From Portulaca oleracea (Eukaryota > Streptophyta > Magnoliopsida > Caryophyllales > Portulacaceae), in the NCBI GenBank assembly GCA_029582165.1, contig CM055884.1, forward strand, positions 13,272,537-13,336,536: a stretch of 64,000 nt of DNA, read 5' to 3'. Shown here one piece after another: positions 46,489 to 58,207 of the stretch (its first letter is position 1; the number at the start of each line of letters is the position of its first letter). Position numbers and translations under genes: made by a program. The notes below the pieces were generated by a model. The model saw only the letters and a program-made list of their open reading frames with translations. It was not told the origin of the DNA and did not search any database.

Positions 46489-47069
46489 CTCTCTTGGTCA
46501 TACTTCAGATAAGAAATGTCCCTAGGCTGTGGTGGGTTAACCATCAACCCTAGCTATCAAAGTTCAAACACAAGTGTGACTTATTATAGGAACATTTCTC
46601 AGCAAATAAGATTCACAGAGAAGCGGAAAAAGTTTCGAAACTTACGAAAATCTGAGCTGGAACATTAGGGCTGAGTGCTATAGAAGCTACCTTGAAGATT
46701 TCATCCACAGACTACAAGAGGGAAACCAATCAAATCAGGAAAAAGTAGAACGCATGTCACTCGAGTGTAAAATAGGATGCGTATATGAGAGCTTTTGTGT
46801 AACGATATGGTAGCCAAATAAAGTGGGTATTGAGGAACCGGGACCAAGATCTGGGAACGAATCGATAGTAATGCAAAAAAATCAGCAAGAGACGAACAAA
46901 TTAATGACAAACGAATTCAAGAGCAACAAAAACGGGGAATTAAAAGAGAGTTCAACAACATAGTTTATCACGATCTATTACCCCATCATTCTGATTTCTG
47001 ATGATGACATTCAAGATTTGCATTACACCTTTGCTCACACCATCAGTCAGGAAAATGAGCTCGGGGTCA
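46489..47069 (-). pseudogene. Glutamate:glyoxylate aminotransferase (GGT/AOAT) fragment, pseudogene
   Basis: Four exons with splice borders lie on the minus strand: 47069..46982 (DPELIFLTDGVSKGVMQILN), 46850..about 46800 (ILVPVPQYPLYLATISL), 46711..46646 (VDEIFKVASIALSPNVPAQI) and 46549..46489 (LMMVNPPQPRDISY). They match the peroxisomal photorespiratory aminotransferase of the alanine-aminotransferase family, in order. Exon 2 breaks off inside the exon and the next remnant corresponds to residues far downstream. The segment holding the pyridoxal-phosphate lysine and most of the active site is therefore deleted. The N-terminal exons and the C-terminus are absent. Introns are retained, so this piece moved as DNA, not as mRNA. 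Confidence 0.85.
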
Positions 47070-47071
47070 CT

Positions 47072-48189
47072 GAAATGTAACAATGAATGGAAATTAAATG
47101 AGTTGGAAACATAAGCACCTAGATCCTCAAGCCATAGCCGAATTAGATTCAACAAACCGAAAGCAAGAACAAGAACAACACGAAGAAACCCAAGCAACCC
47201 AGAACTATTGAATCGATTTAGACGCATGAAAATCAAATACAACTGATAAAACCTCAAATATGAAATTTACAGAACTGTGCAGACAATTGCAAATAAAGAG
47301 ACAACCACCAGAATTGGAAGATTAAACCAAATCAAAGCTTGATATCATAAACTATGTCTAAACCCTATAACAAATTAACCAACCCAGGTATAATTAGCTT
47401 GATATCATAAAACCAGATCTAAACCCTAGAATAAATCATGCTCGAGTAGAGCGGACGCATCAACGCTATTGCGGTTGCCATCGTGATGGTGATGGGAGTG
47501 GCTGACGCGGTGGGGCAGAGGTATGAAGTCGAGGTGGGGCAGAGGTATGAGGTTGAGGTGGTGGTTGTCGCAGTCAGAGCCGGCCGCGAGGGAGTATCCG
47601 ACAGCCATGGTGAGGGAGAGGAGAGGATGAGGAGGTTGTGCGCGGCGTAGATGGGTTGAATGAACGGCAGAGACCAGAGATGGTACTGTTAGAGAGCGCA
47701 TGAAGATAGGGTTATGGTACTGTGAAAGATGGAGGGTCAAGGAGTATATTCTGAGGCTGAGTGTGACTGAGGATGTGGAGCAATAAACCCTAGAGCCCAA
47801 CTCTTTTTTATATATATGATCTTAAATTTTAGTTTTAGGAGGGAAATAAGATTTTTAATTAAATTTTTGGCATCCACAAGTTTCCCTCCTCTCTAAAATT
47901 CTAATTAGCAATTCTCTCCAAATTTTAATTAGTTCAAGTTTAAGAAAAATTGGTTGAGAGGGAAATGAAATAATTATTGGTGGGTGTTGTTTAAAATTTT
48001 GAGAAATTTAGATTGGATGGAATATGATAATTTTAAAATTTTGTTTTGGCGGGATTTTTCTTATATGGGAAATTATAGGAAGGATGGAGAAATTTTTCAA
48101 TCTTTTTAGTGGTATGATTTTAGTGGAAATTTAGATGGTAACATAGTACTTAAAGCTACAAATAATTAAAATAATTTCTAATTGGAGAT
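47072..48189. other. Non-coding stretch with a GC-richer block
   Basis: 47430..47780 is GC-richer and open on the minus strand (a His-rich SHSHHHHDG string), possibly a captured leader or first exon, but it matches no family I know. 47800..48190 is AT-rich. Confidence 0.35.
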
Positions 48190-48345
48190 TAGTGGGAAAT
48201 TATCCACCCTAAATATAACTGTGGAAATTCAGTGAGAAATTATTCACCGTTAAATATAACAGTGGACTTCAGTGGGAAGTTTTCCACCACAAATATAACA
48301 GTGGGAAATGTCAAGTTGTGGGAATACAGTGGGAAATTTGATGAT
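48190..48345. repeat. Tandem repeat of about 55 bp
   Basis: Units of the form CAGTGGGAAATTTTCCACC followed by AAATATAACAGTGG recur two to three times with changes. Confidence 0.75.
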
Positions 48346-48565
48346 TGTTGGTAGTGTTTAGACTAATCAATATAAAATACAAGGATGGAGAAACTTTCCA
48401 ATTTTTTTTTTGGTGGTGTCTAGACCAATCACTGCCACGTTCCAGCAACAAAGCGGCAAATACAAGTTGACTACAGTCGATACAACCCAGAACTAGGAGT
48501 GCAACCCTGCAGACACGAAATACATTCAAAACTACAAGTTCATAAGTTTCAAGCATAGGAGGAGG

Positions 48566-48912
48566 ATGATAAATAACGACATAGTCGGCGTGCCAATCTC
48601 CAAGAACTTCAATTCAATTGCGGTACAATACGGTGGACATTATCAAGTTCCTTTCAACGAGAGAGATTGTCGCAACGTTATCAGCAAGGTAAGGAGACTT
48701 GCATTGCAAGACGACGACTTCAGGGAGACGAAAGAGATAGTGCATATGGCACGTAATGAAGAATGCGAACAAGCATCTATGCAACAAACCAAAGGAGAAT
48801 GATATTCTTCGAGGGTTCATAGATATTCTTTACGATTCTCTTGATGTCGATGAATTCGAAGATAAATGAAAAGAGTGGGTTGACAGATACGACCTTCACA
48901 ACTCCAACTGCC
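48566..48912 (+). pseudogene. FAR1/FHY3-related (FRS) fragment, pseudogene
   Basis: The first part reads VPISKNFNSIAVQYGGHYQV, then PFNERDCRNVISKVRRLAL, the end of the FAR1 N-terminal region. After a frame change and loss of the transposase-derived core it resumes as LDVDEFEDK, stop, KEWVDRYDLHNS, the conserved segment following the core. The stop replaces the invariant Trp (TGG to TGA). FAR1/FRS proteins are transcription factors derived from Mutator-like transposases. This may be a host FRS fragment or a piece of a related transposon. Confidence 0.78.
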
Positions 48913-51359
48913 CATGCCTTTGAAAGTTGAAACAGTGAATATCACATACTAGTACTCTACTAGTACTTGCCTACTTGGTCGATCAATTCCAAGTTTCCAA
49001 CAAACCAACATCAAGTCCTAAACAAGTTTAACATTTCAAATAGCCCGCTTGAAATTTTAAAAAAAAAAAGTTCACCCATATTTTTTTAAACGCGGCGCAA
49101 CAGAGCACATATAGTGGTTGAGAGACCGTGAGACATTAGTTTTTTTTTTTAATTACTTAAAACCGGTTAGCCGCGATTAACCGTTTTATAAAAATCCAAA
49201 ACCTAAACCTAAACCGGTCATACCGGTTTGGTTTACCTAGATCGCTTTTATGCATAAATCAATTCGGTTAACCACTTTTACCGATTTTACGGTTCGAATT
49301 ACGGTTTAGGTTTTATGTGCCCACCCCTGTGATGGGTTTAGGTAGTTCAATAGGGAAGTCATGTAACGAAAGTATGCAACAGTGTATTGTTTATATCTAT
49401 TTCATTTTCAATCAACTAAAAAGATGAATCATTTCTATGTCTATGTTAAAGTTTAGGTATTCCACCTTGAATAATGTCTTTTGCACTAATCTCAATTATA
49501 TGTTACTAATCTCAACTTGTATGCAACTTGTCAAGAAAGGTTATGAAAGTTAATTTTATGTTCGGTCTTTAATTTGCAATTTTACAATCATAGTCGGATG
49601 CATTTTAAACCATAAATTTAAAATAACTCACATTTTATAGTAACTCAAATGTTATTTTTTTATTGGTTATTTATGATGAGCAATAAGAATATTATATTAA
49701 AAGCCAAATCTTTCCATTTTCATATTTGTGACAACCATTTATTTCCATGTTTTCTAAATTTCAGACAACCATTTATTTATGAACATATTTTCTAAGTAAT
49801 ACGAATATTATATTAGAAGCCAAATCTTTCCAATCTTTCCATGTTTCTTTTTTATTGATTATTTACGATAAGTAATAAGAATATTATAAGTAATAAGAAT
49901 GTTTTCTAAAGGAACCTAATATTTCATACAATTGATTATTTATGATAAGTAAATACAATACTCTATAATTGGATACAAAACAAACACAACCTAGCAGGAA
50001 ATACATTAATAGATTTCAATTAGAAAAAAAAAAATTGTATAATTGATATCAATAATATTAGATACAAAACTCTCATCGTAGGCAGCATGCTGCAACATTC
50101 ACGAACTCTTTAATCCATGCAAATTCATCATTCTCCAGCTCAAAGTCAGCGTCAAACCCACCAGAATATATGTGTCAAACCTCATAGTAGGATTACAAAG
50201 AGTCAGAAGCATATATGTGGGAAATTCAATCAGGATAGAGAACCTTATTTATCTAATTTATTAGGAAAAACTTACCACCTTTCTTTCCCAATCCAGCATC
50301 AGCCAGACTAGAATCCATTTGGAATCTGGCCTCCACTTCAAATTCAATCAAATTCCCATTTCCAACTAAGGGATGATATAAACATTAATGTCATTTTCAG
50401 GACACTTTTTTTCCAGCTTAACTTATAGTAAGCTAAAGCAAAATAATTCACTAATATGACATCGGACAAATGCAGTATCTGCATTCTAAATGCCATGATA
50501 ACTTATAGCAGGCACTTTTCACACTCGATGACTGAGGGAGTACTATACATTCAGATGGATATGTGAACAGGTGCTCACTAGACAAAATAATTAACTAATT
50601 TCCAAGTGACCAGAAAATGCAATTCATATCATATGGGGTTTGTTCTGACAGAAATCAACTGAAGTTGATGCATTAGTCACATGCCCACATACAACTACTA
50701 CCAAGCTCCAACTTAGAAGCTCTCAAACGATTGATATAGTGAGTTTGGTGATGTGGTAATTTACATAGCAAAAAATGTCTGACAAAATTTACATGTGCTA
50801 TCTTAGGTACAAATGTCTCCCAAAAATTGAATAATAGAAAACCAAACAAAAATCTACTCCTAATAGTTTATCAGGAAATGCAATAATCCATTACATTTAC
50901 AAGATAACCAGAAACCTAATCATTCCAGAATACAAAAAACAAAATGAAATCAACCGAGTGAATCAAAATGAAAAAATTTCAGAATTGAACTGAAAAAATT
51001 CAAATTCATAACCGGAAAAAAAAACAGAACTACCAAATTCAGAATCGGAAAAAAATTAAACCAAGAAAAAATCAGAATCGGAACAAATACACCAAAAACA
51101 CTACCAAATTCAGAATCAGGAAAAAAATTACACAGGGAAAAACGAAGGGAATCCGTATAAATATGAACAAAAATTAGAACATTAAAAAAAAAAATAATCT
51201 GAATTCAAATCAACGGAGTGCAAAACGAACTTAAACCCTAAAATTTAATCCTAAACACCGACCGAACAACAGAAAAGAAACGAAAATAACCCTAAAAAAA
51301 CCCCTAACAAGTTGAAGAGAAACGAATAAACTTATCTGATGGAAGAAAAGTATCGTTTT
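48913..51359. other. AT-rich stretch with a partial hAT-like end
   Basis: Around 49160..49325 lies sequence rich in AACCGGTT-type strings ending GTGCCCACCCCTG, the usual right end of a plant hAT miniature element; its left end is unclear. Minus-strand exon-like pieces near 50090..50180 and 50270..50350 are open but unrecognised. The rest shows nothing definable. Confidence 0.35.
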
Positions 51360-51630
51360 GGTGGCCGTCGTCTTCATCTCCGTGGTCGACATCTTCTAGG
51401 TTCTATGGTTTATTCGCCGTCGACATCTTCTGGGATCTGCTGTTTCGTCGCCGTCAACATCTTCTAGGATCCATTTTCTTCGCCGATGCCATCTTCTACG
51501 ATATAGGGTTTTGTCGCCGTCTACATTTCTACGATCTAGGGCTTGGTCGCCGTCGACCTCTTCTACGATCTAGGGTTTCGTCGCCATCTTCTACGATCTA
51601 GGGTTTCCCTGCCATCTTCTACGGTTTAGT
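51360..51630. repeat. Minisatellite, unit about 32 bp
   Basis: Seven to eight imperfect copies of a unit containing GTCGCCGTCGACATCTTCTA and CGATCTAGGGTTT lie in tandem. Confidence 0.85.
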
Positions 51631-51910
51631 AAAAAAAAAAACTCATCTTCGCCGATGCCATCTTCTACGGTGATAAACATAGGAGAATTGGATTGAGGAC
51701 TGTGTAAAGGGGAAATTGAAATTGGGAATTGGAATCTGGGAAAATGGGGGAAGGCAGAGGGAGTAAATTGGGGAGTAAATTGGGGGAGGGAGTAAATGGG
51801 GGAGTCGAAGTAAATGAGAGAAATGCCTTCTATCTCATTAATCCACCTCATCAAAAAAATTTGACATGTCATATGAGTCTTTGACTCACTGAGTCAGTAA
51901 AGCTTTTTCC

Positions 51911-53030
51911 CTTTAAGAGGAAGACGCAAAGAGAAATGAAGACAAAGAAGCAAAATAATCATTGCAAAGAGTTGTTGGATAGTGGATGAGGACTATTTAA
52001 TAATGTCGAGAATCGAGATAGATACTTCATCGATGTTTTTAAAATTCTTTGTTTCCCTGATTTGTCCTATGAAGACGTTGTTTAACGATTTAATTGTCAT
52101 TATCTTTGTCACTTAGCTGTTATATTGTGTAAAACTTTGCATACGCTATGAAGCGAACTTGAATAATTGTAAAAAAAGAATGATATCTAGAGTTTTTCTT
52201 AGCATATTTGTTATTGAAATCTATGATATTAAGTAGTATATATACGAATCAAAATCACCATAAATAAAGGACGTGCAAATTCCCCCCAAAAATCATTTCC
52301 CAAGCATGTCATTTTACGAACGGGTGATGATAAGTGTCTTGTCCCAACACACTGCTTAAATGTTTTCTCTCTTATAAAATCAATATTTATTATCCATTTT
52401 AACCTCAATTTTAATTTTTTGACAGATACTATTAACTATCAATTATAAGAAGCTTGGAATATGTTGGCTACGCCAACAATTAAAATTGACACCCTAACGA
52501 ATGAACCCCATATCCGTTGGACATATTTTAGACGCATTTTCATAAATTTTTAAAAATATAGATAAAAATATGATTTTATAACATTTATATATATTATTAT
52601 AGTTGTAGAAGTAAACCATGTCATTTTTTTGCAATTTAATTTACAAATATATAGGTTTTGTAGCAAGACATTTATTATTTTTGCAATTTAATTAACACTT
52701 ACTCGTCCAAGACATTTATTTTTCTTTACGAAATATAATTACCTGTGGGGATGCATTACAGTTACAGTTGAATCGAGGGTGCCCCACATGAACCCACACA
52801 CTTGATTATTGTCTTCGTCAAGTACGTACGTCCGCACCAAATAATACACGCATGCACCATCACCGTTTCGACCTCCCCCATAAACCCCAAAAAAGATTCT
52901 CACAAGTCTTAATCATAGATCGCCAAATATAAATTTTTTGAAAAGTTAAATTCAAAATATCACCATATTCTTGTTTTTTTGCATTTATCTCACAAAATTT
53001 TACTTATCTAATTAATAAATGCTAGTAAAG
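51911..53030. other. AT-rich intergenic stretch
   Basis: No exon, RNA gene or bounded element recognised. Confidence 0.4.
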
Positions 53031-53032
53031 TA

Positions 53033-53306
53033 CTCCCCCCTTCCCATTTTATTTGTCCCATTGAACATAATTTACAAAACCAAAAAAACCTCCACTCTAA
53101 ATTAATTTAGCTCATTGAAAATGTGAAAATATTGAATAAAAATGGAAAAAAAAGGTGAATAAAAGGGAAAAATGGAAGAAAAAGATGTAATTAATAAGGT
53201 TAACTTGATACATTAGTAATTAATGTGTTATTGAAATTATAAAGTGATAGATATTATGAAAAAAAGAAAATTAGTTAAAGTGACAGATAATATAGGAAGG
53301 AGGTAG
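53033..53306. mobile_element. Stowaway-type miniature element (Tc1/Mariner)
   Basis: The left end CTCCCCCCTTCCCATTTTAT and the inverted right end CTACCTCCTTCC, flanked by TA on both sides, match the CTCCCTCCGTCCC consensus of plant Stowaway elements. The length of 274 bp is typical and there is no coding. Confidence 0.85.
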
Positions 53307-53308
53307 TA

Positions 53309-54030
53309 CTATTTAATTATCAAGACCATAATGCCTTAGTATTATGGAAATTAAAGGCTTAATAAAGGGAGGAATACCCACTAATTCATATTGAGGATTC
53401 ATTTGACAATATTAAATATGAATCTTATCCCTAGCTATACTAAATTATTATTACCATGCATCATCCCACTTATTAAAACATTCCTGTAAAATTAATAATC
53501 AATAATATTTTACTGAGACCCCATTCTTTTGTTAGGCAAGATAAATTTATCCTACCCAATACCTATCTCACTCTAATTCATTTCTCCATGATTGTTTTAT
53601 ACTTTTATGTATTTCCAAATCATCTTACATACCTTATATATAATATATATATTTAAAAGTTCATATATTTAATAAGTGACGTAGTTGTCTTATTCAAAAT
53701 ATAAAAATTCATATATTTAAACAATGTGACTAATATAACTTACCTTTTCAAACACTATTCTACATCCCACCGCTATTTTATACAACATTTTTCACCTTAG
53801 TCACCTCTCATGATATCGTATACTTTAGGAGAACAACATTTTCCACCTTCACCTCTTAATCTCAATCCTAGATCACTCCTATTTTAAACTATGAGATCAC
53901 ATGACACATTGAAAAATTCACAACTATTTCTATTCTCATGATCACCTCCCAGATAGGCCCCAAGAAAATTGTCATATTCATTGACAAACTAAAGATAAGA
54001 ACAGATAAAGAGAAAGGAAAACATAATCTC
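53309..54030. other. AT-rich stretch upstream of the small ORF
   Basis: No exon is recognisable. If the ORF at 54092 is a gene, its promoter lies here; no TATA box stands out from the AT-rich background. Confidence 0.35.
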
Positions 54031-54035
54031 ACTTC

Positions 54036-54078
54036 CACCAACTCTCTCTCTCTCTCCCCTTTTCTCTCTCTCTCTCTA
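54036..54078. repeat. (CT)n microsatellite in a leader-like region
   Basis: Two (CT)n runs separated by CCCCTTTT lie just before the ATG at 54092. CT-rich tracts are frequent in plant 5' leaders. Confidence 0.85.
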
Positions 54079-54091
54079 AAACCACCAAAAC

Positions 54092-54508
54092 ATGGGAGTC
54101 CACCTGGTGGCTATGACGGCGGCGCATTTTCTGAGAGGCGGCGCAACCACCACTCAGATAGTGTCCACCTTGTGGTGGCCATTTCTCCTCAGGATTTGCC
54201 TCAGTCTCAGAGTGGCCCCACAAGATGTTGCTTGTTCCTCAAGGCTCTTCTTTTTCCAACTTACCCAAATTCTTCTGGTTTTTGATGATCATCAACATCA
54301 TCATCATCATCATCATCATGATAATCGTGATCCTCGGTCCAACCACCATCGGACGGCTAATAATGCGATGAGGGGAAGGTGGCATCGAGCGCTGCGATTG
54401 GTCCGTGAGAGAGCGGATCAAGTGAGAAGAGCGCTAACGGGGCCAATCCCTCATGATCATCAGCATGATGAAGATAGTCTACATACACTATCCATGCTTG
54501 CCCTTTGA
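54092..54508 (+). CDS. Hypothetical small protein with a polyhistidine run
   Basis: A 138-codon single-exon frame starts with a good plant context (AAAACATGGG) after a CT-rich leader. The N-terminal half is hydrophobic (residues about 22..66, including TLWWPFLLRICLSL and LFFFQLTQILLVF). A run of eight His encoded by a CAT repeat follows, then a basic stretch (RGRWHRALRLVRERADQVRR) and a short acidic tail ending TLSMLAL. I do not recognise the family. The other forward frame is also open over part of this region, so a frameshift or a chance ORF is possible. Confidence 0.4.
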   Translation: MGVHLVAMTAAHFLRGGATTTQIVSTLWWPFLLRICLSLRVAPQDVACSSRLFFFQLTQILLVFDDHQHHHHHHHHDNRDPRSNHHRTANNAMRGRWHRALRLVRERADQVRRALTGPIPHDHQHDEDSLHTLSMLAL

Positions 54509-54590
54509 TTAATTAATTATTATGTATGGGTAAGTGTAATTTAATTACTCCACCTCAATTCTTATTATTATATACGGAGTTTGTTGTATG

Positions 54591-54896
54591 TAGAGTTGTT
54601 CATGCTCCAGTTTGGACCGAAAAAAGGATTGGATTAAATGGAATGAGGGAAGTTCGATCCAGTTCTCGATTCAGGAAATTTTGATGTTCGGTCCTCGGTC
54701 CTGCCTATAGAACGAACTGAAGGACCGATGTTACTAAAATTTTAGGGATTTTTTTATGTGTAATCCAATCCGGACCGGACCGAATAATGGTCTAGTCCAA
54801 GACCCAACTTTTTTTAGTCCAATCATCAATCCAATTTAGTCCTCGAATTCGATCCTCAGTCCTTTCAGTCCAGTCCGAGAACGATGAACAACCCTA
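54591..54896. mobile_element. hAT-type miniature element
   Basis: TAGAGTTGTTCAT and the inverted TAGGGTTGTTCAT bound 306 bp full of GGACCGA/TCGGTCC strings in both orientations. The flanking octamers GTTGTATG and GTTACATG match at 6 of 8 positions, compatible with an old eight-base duplication. Confidence 0.75.
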
Positions 54897-55162
54897 GTTA
54901 CATGTAATTAGGTAGCTTAATTAGGGGTATGTTGACCAATCAATTCGATCGATCTCCTCAAGCAACTTATTGCAGGGTTTTAAAGATCGGTTTTTTGAGT
55001 CTCTGATGCCACAAATTCTTGTACTGTAATGTGATCCTCTTTTATTAATACTATTTTTTATTGATAATTCAGATCTATATTTAATCAATGGCATTTCAAT
55101 TGTGGACTCTATATATGTATATGTTTAGTTGATATATAGTACAGTAAATAATTCAATACATA

Positions 55163-55345
55163 TTACATGTACCTGGAGCATGTGCTCCGGGTAGGTATGA
55201 GTGAACAATTATGTTATTGGGAGTGAACAACAGGGATGTATGAGTGAACAATTATGCTATTGAAAGTGAACAATAAGTAGATTTGAGTGAATAATTATAT
55301 TATTAAGAATGAACAATGATTAAATCTGGAGCATATAATAAATTG
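55163..55345. repeat. Dispersed repeat, copy B (GAACAATTA family)
   Basis: Second copy of the repeat at 14278..14487: ACATGTACC, then two to three TATGAGTGAACAATTATG units, then GGAGCATATAATAAATTGC. Confidence 0.6.
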
Positions 55346-55433
55346 CAAAATTTAATGAGATGGAGTTGACTTGATCAATAGCAATTAAGACTCTCTCTTC
55401 TACATAATTATAATGTATGTCACGTTTAATTTT

Positions 55434-56181
55434 CGAACAAATTAGGATTTTACCCATTGAGGTTTAGCGAAAGTGGAATATTACCCCCAAGGTTTGGAAA
55501 ATTAGGTTTATTCTACTTGAAGTTTGAACCTTTTATTATTTTACTCCTTTTTTGGTGAATGACAATTTTACCCCGGTAGGATGATATGAAAAGTCTAAAA
55601 TAACCCTAATTAAAAACATGAAAAGACAACTTTACCTCTCTAAAAAAATAATCAGTTAGTTTCAAAAGAACATAAAAGAGGAATTGAACGAAAATAACCC
55701 TTACTTGAACCCAAATTTGAACGAAATTTGACTCGCTATAAAAATCTCAAATCAAGTAAGAATGATAGAACAGTTGATAAAAAAAAAAGGCATACATTCA
55801 TATGAATATGCAACAGACACTGAGAATGAGAGAGGAATTCACAATTGCAATATTCTGGAAAATTAGAGAGGAAATACAGAGAAAAAAGATAGACAATCGT
55901 GTTCTAGAGAATGAGAGACAGAAGGCAAAGTAAGGGACCGAGGACATAAGGGTGAGATCATCCCTAATTTGAGTCTTTTATGTTAAGGACAATTTTGACA
56001 ATTAACATTAATTACATCAATAATTTAATCTGAAAATATTGTATTTAATCTTTAATACAAAGGTTAGGTGGGTTAATTATTAGTTAATTCAAACTTAAGA
56101 TATGATAAAACTAATTTTCAAAACCTTAGGGCTAAAATCCTACTTTCACAAAACCTCAATGGGTAAAAACCTAATTAGTTC
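55434..56181. mobile_element. Mutator-like miniature element with long inverted ends
   Basis: About 70 bp at each end are inverted copies (around TTTACCCATTGAGGTTT). A perfect nine-base duplication TTTAATTTT flanks it (55425..55433 and 56182..56190). The length is 748 bp with no coding sequence. Confidence 0.9.
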
Positions 56182-56379
56182 TTTAATTTTATATGCATTA
56201 CTTTGAGCTTTAAATATTCACATAATATATTGGAAAATTGAATTTTAATAATCAGTGGCATATTGGTTCATGTGTTGGGGGTAGCCATGATTGCCCTCAA
56301 CTTGAAAAAAAGTAAAAACTTTAGTATAATTTGGGATAGACAATGATGGATTTTGTTTTTCTTAAGCAAGTATAGTAAT

Positions 56380-56830
56380 GTATTCGCCACCACTAATATG
56401 AAGAGTTAGATCCGCCGGTGCTAATAATCCCAACTTTTCGAAATTGGAAGATGATAATCTCTAGTTTGTTTTTGTACGCCAACAGTTTTAAAAGAAAATA
56501 AAACTGTATTTTTCTAGACCACCATCGAGTGTATACGTTAAATATCATGACACAACACCTCCCCACGATTTTTAGTGAGTTTACAAACTTTGTCTGAAAT
56601 TTTTTCGATTTTTTCATATTTTTTTTTATGATTTTTCCACTTTTATTCATTAAAAAAATTATCATAAAAATTGTCCGGATTTCAAAAAAAAAATTTAGCA
56701 ACTGCACTTCATAACCTTTTCGGGGATAGGAATGAAAAATGTTATTCAAACTTATTTATTTATCCATGATCTTTTTGGAGATAGGAATGAAAAAAGTTAG
56801 AAAAATTTGAAAAATCCCAGAGTGGGAGGT
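56380..56830. repeat. Diverged copy of the 25932..26480 interior
   Basis: Motifs occur in the same order in both places: ATACGTTAAATATCAT, ACGATTTTTAGTGAGTTTAC, a T-rich block, CAACTGCACTTCATAACCTT, GATAGGAATGAAAAA. The terminal repeats are not recognisable here. Confidence 0.6.
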
Positions 56831-57062
56831 AGATTTGATACCAAATAGCTTATCTCAAAAGTTGGCATTATTAGAATTACTATATTTACAAAAAAGTATT
56901 TTCACAAAAAAGTTGAATAATATTAATTTTTATTTTAAATTATTATATATACTAAATAGTACATTAATGATCAAAATTTACAAAAAACGATTACGTATAA
57001 TTATAAGAACAAAGGGCTTACAATTATTGCACTTTGCTTCATTTAACCGTTCTTTTGTACGT

Positions 57063-57195
57063 TAACGCAACTAATCGCAACGCAAATTACCGCAAACTAC
57101 CGCAACATATTGCAAATTACCATTACCTTTTTACTATTTCCACCGCAACTTATCGCAATCTACCGCAACTAACCGCAACGCAACGCAATGCAAAC
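57063..57195. repeat. CCGCAACTAA-type short tandem repeat
   Basis: Some 12..15 imperfect copies of a 7..10-bp unit (CGCAAACTAC, CGCAACTAAC, CGCAACG) lie in a row. Arrays like this often form subterminal regions of DNA transposons, but no terminus was found. Confidence 0.7.
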
Positions 57196-57529
57196 ACAAC
57201 GCACAAAAAGGAATCCACATGTATGTACATATAATTAACCTTGTAAGAAATCAGGGACGTAGTCAGGAGTTAACTTCAAGGGGGGCAAAATATTAATTTA
57301 AAAAAATTTATAATAAAAATTTTAATGCTTAGAAAAAGTTGGGAATTACAAAATTTTCAAAAGTACAATAAAATTGTTATGTACGAACAATTTAAGTTGA
57401 TATAGTTTTACAAAAATAACAACATTTTAAGTAATTTGTACTTGAATCATAATAAAAAGATAGGCACGCGGCACGGCCGGATTTTTTTTATTAATTCCAA
57501 ATATTTATATTTATTTTTGATAAATGTAA

Positions 57530-58190
57530 TAATTATAATATTGTAAAATATGAATATTTAATATAATTGTAATTTTGTTATAAATTATATTTAAAAGATG
57601 AATGGTATTAATATTAATATTGTGACTGTTTTTGTTATTATTTAATTTAATTGTAATTGTTATTATGTTAATTATCACTGTAAATGTTAATATTATTAAT
57701 ATTAATGTTAATATAATTGTTATTATTATTGTTAATGTATTTTATTAATTAGGTATTTATGATAATATTAGTAATAATAATATTAATAATTATAATGTTG
57801 TAAAAGATGAATATTTATTAATTGTAAATCTATTCTCAATAGTGTTATAAAAGTTATATATTATATTTAAATATGAATGTTATTATTATTGTGATTATTA
57901 TTATTACTGTTATTATTTAATTTAATTGTTATTGTTATTATGTAATTTATTTGTTATTGTTATTATTTAGTTTAATTGTCACTGTTATTATTTAGTTTAA
58001 TTTTTATTGTTATTATTTAATTTATTTGTTATTATGATAATTATCAATCTAAATGTTAATATTATTGTTATTATTTAATTTATTTGTTATTATGTTAATT
58101 ATCAATCTAAATGTTAATATTATTGTTATTATTTAATTTAGATTTTAGGGTTTAGATTATCAATCTATAGTTAAATATTTTTATTATTAT
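57530..58190. repeat. Left ATT-rich arm of the two-gene element
   Basis: Long runs of TTATTATTGTTATT and TTTAATTTATTTGTTATTAT, including two near-identical tandem copies containing TTATCAATCTAAATGTTAAT, end at a TATGCAG acceptor-like site before the PMD gene. It is probably a 5' intron or leader. Confidence 0.75.
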
Positions 58191-58207
58191 TATGCAGGTG
58201 ATCTAAT

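Noticed and set aside
47426..47800. 124-codon minus-strand open frame with a His-rich string
   Set aside because: No family recognised, and it sits in a GC-rich block of a gene-fragment cluster. It is noted as possible captured sequence but not called a gene.
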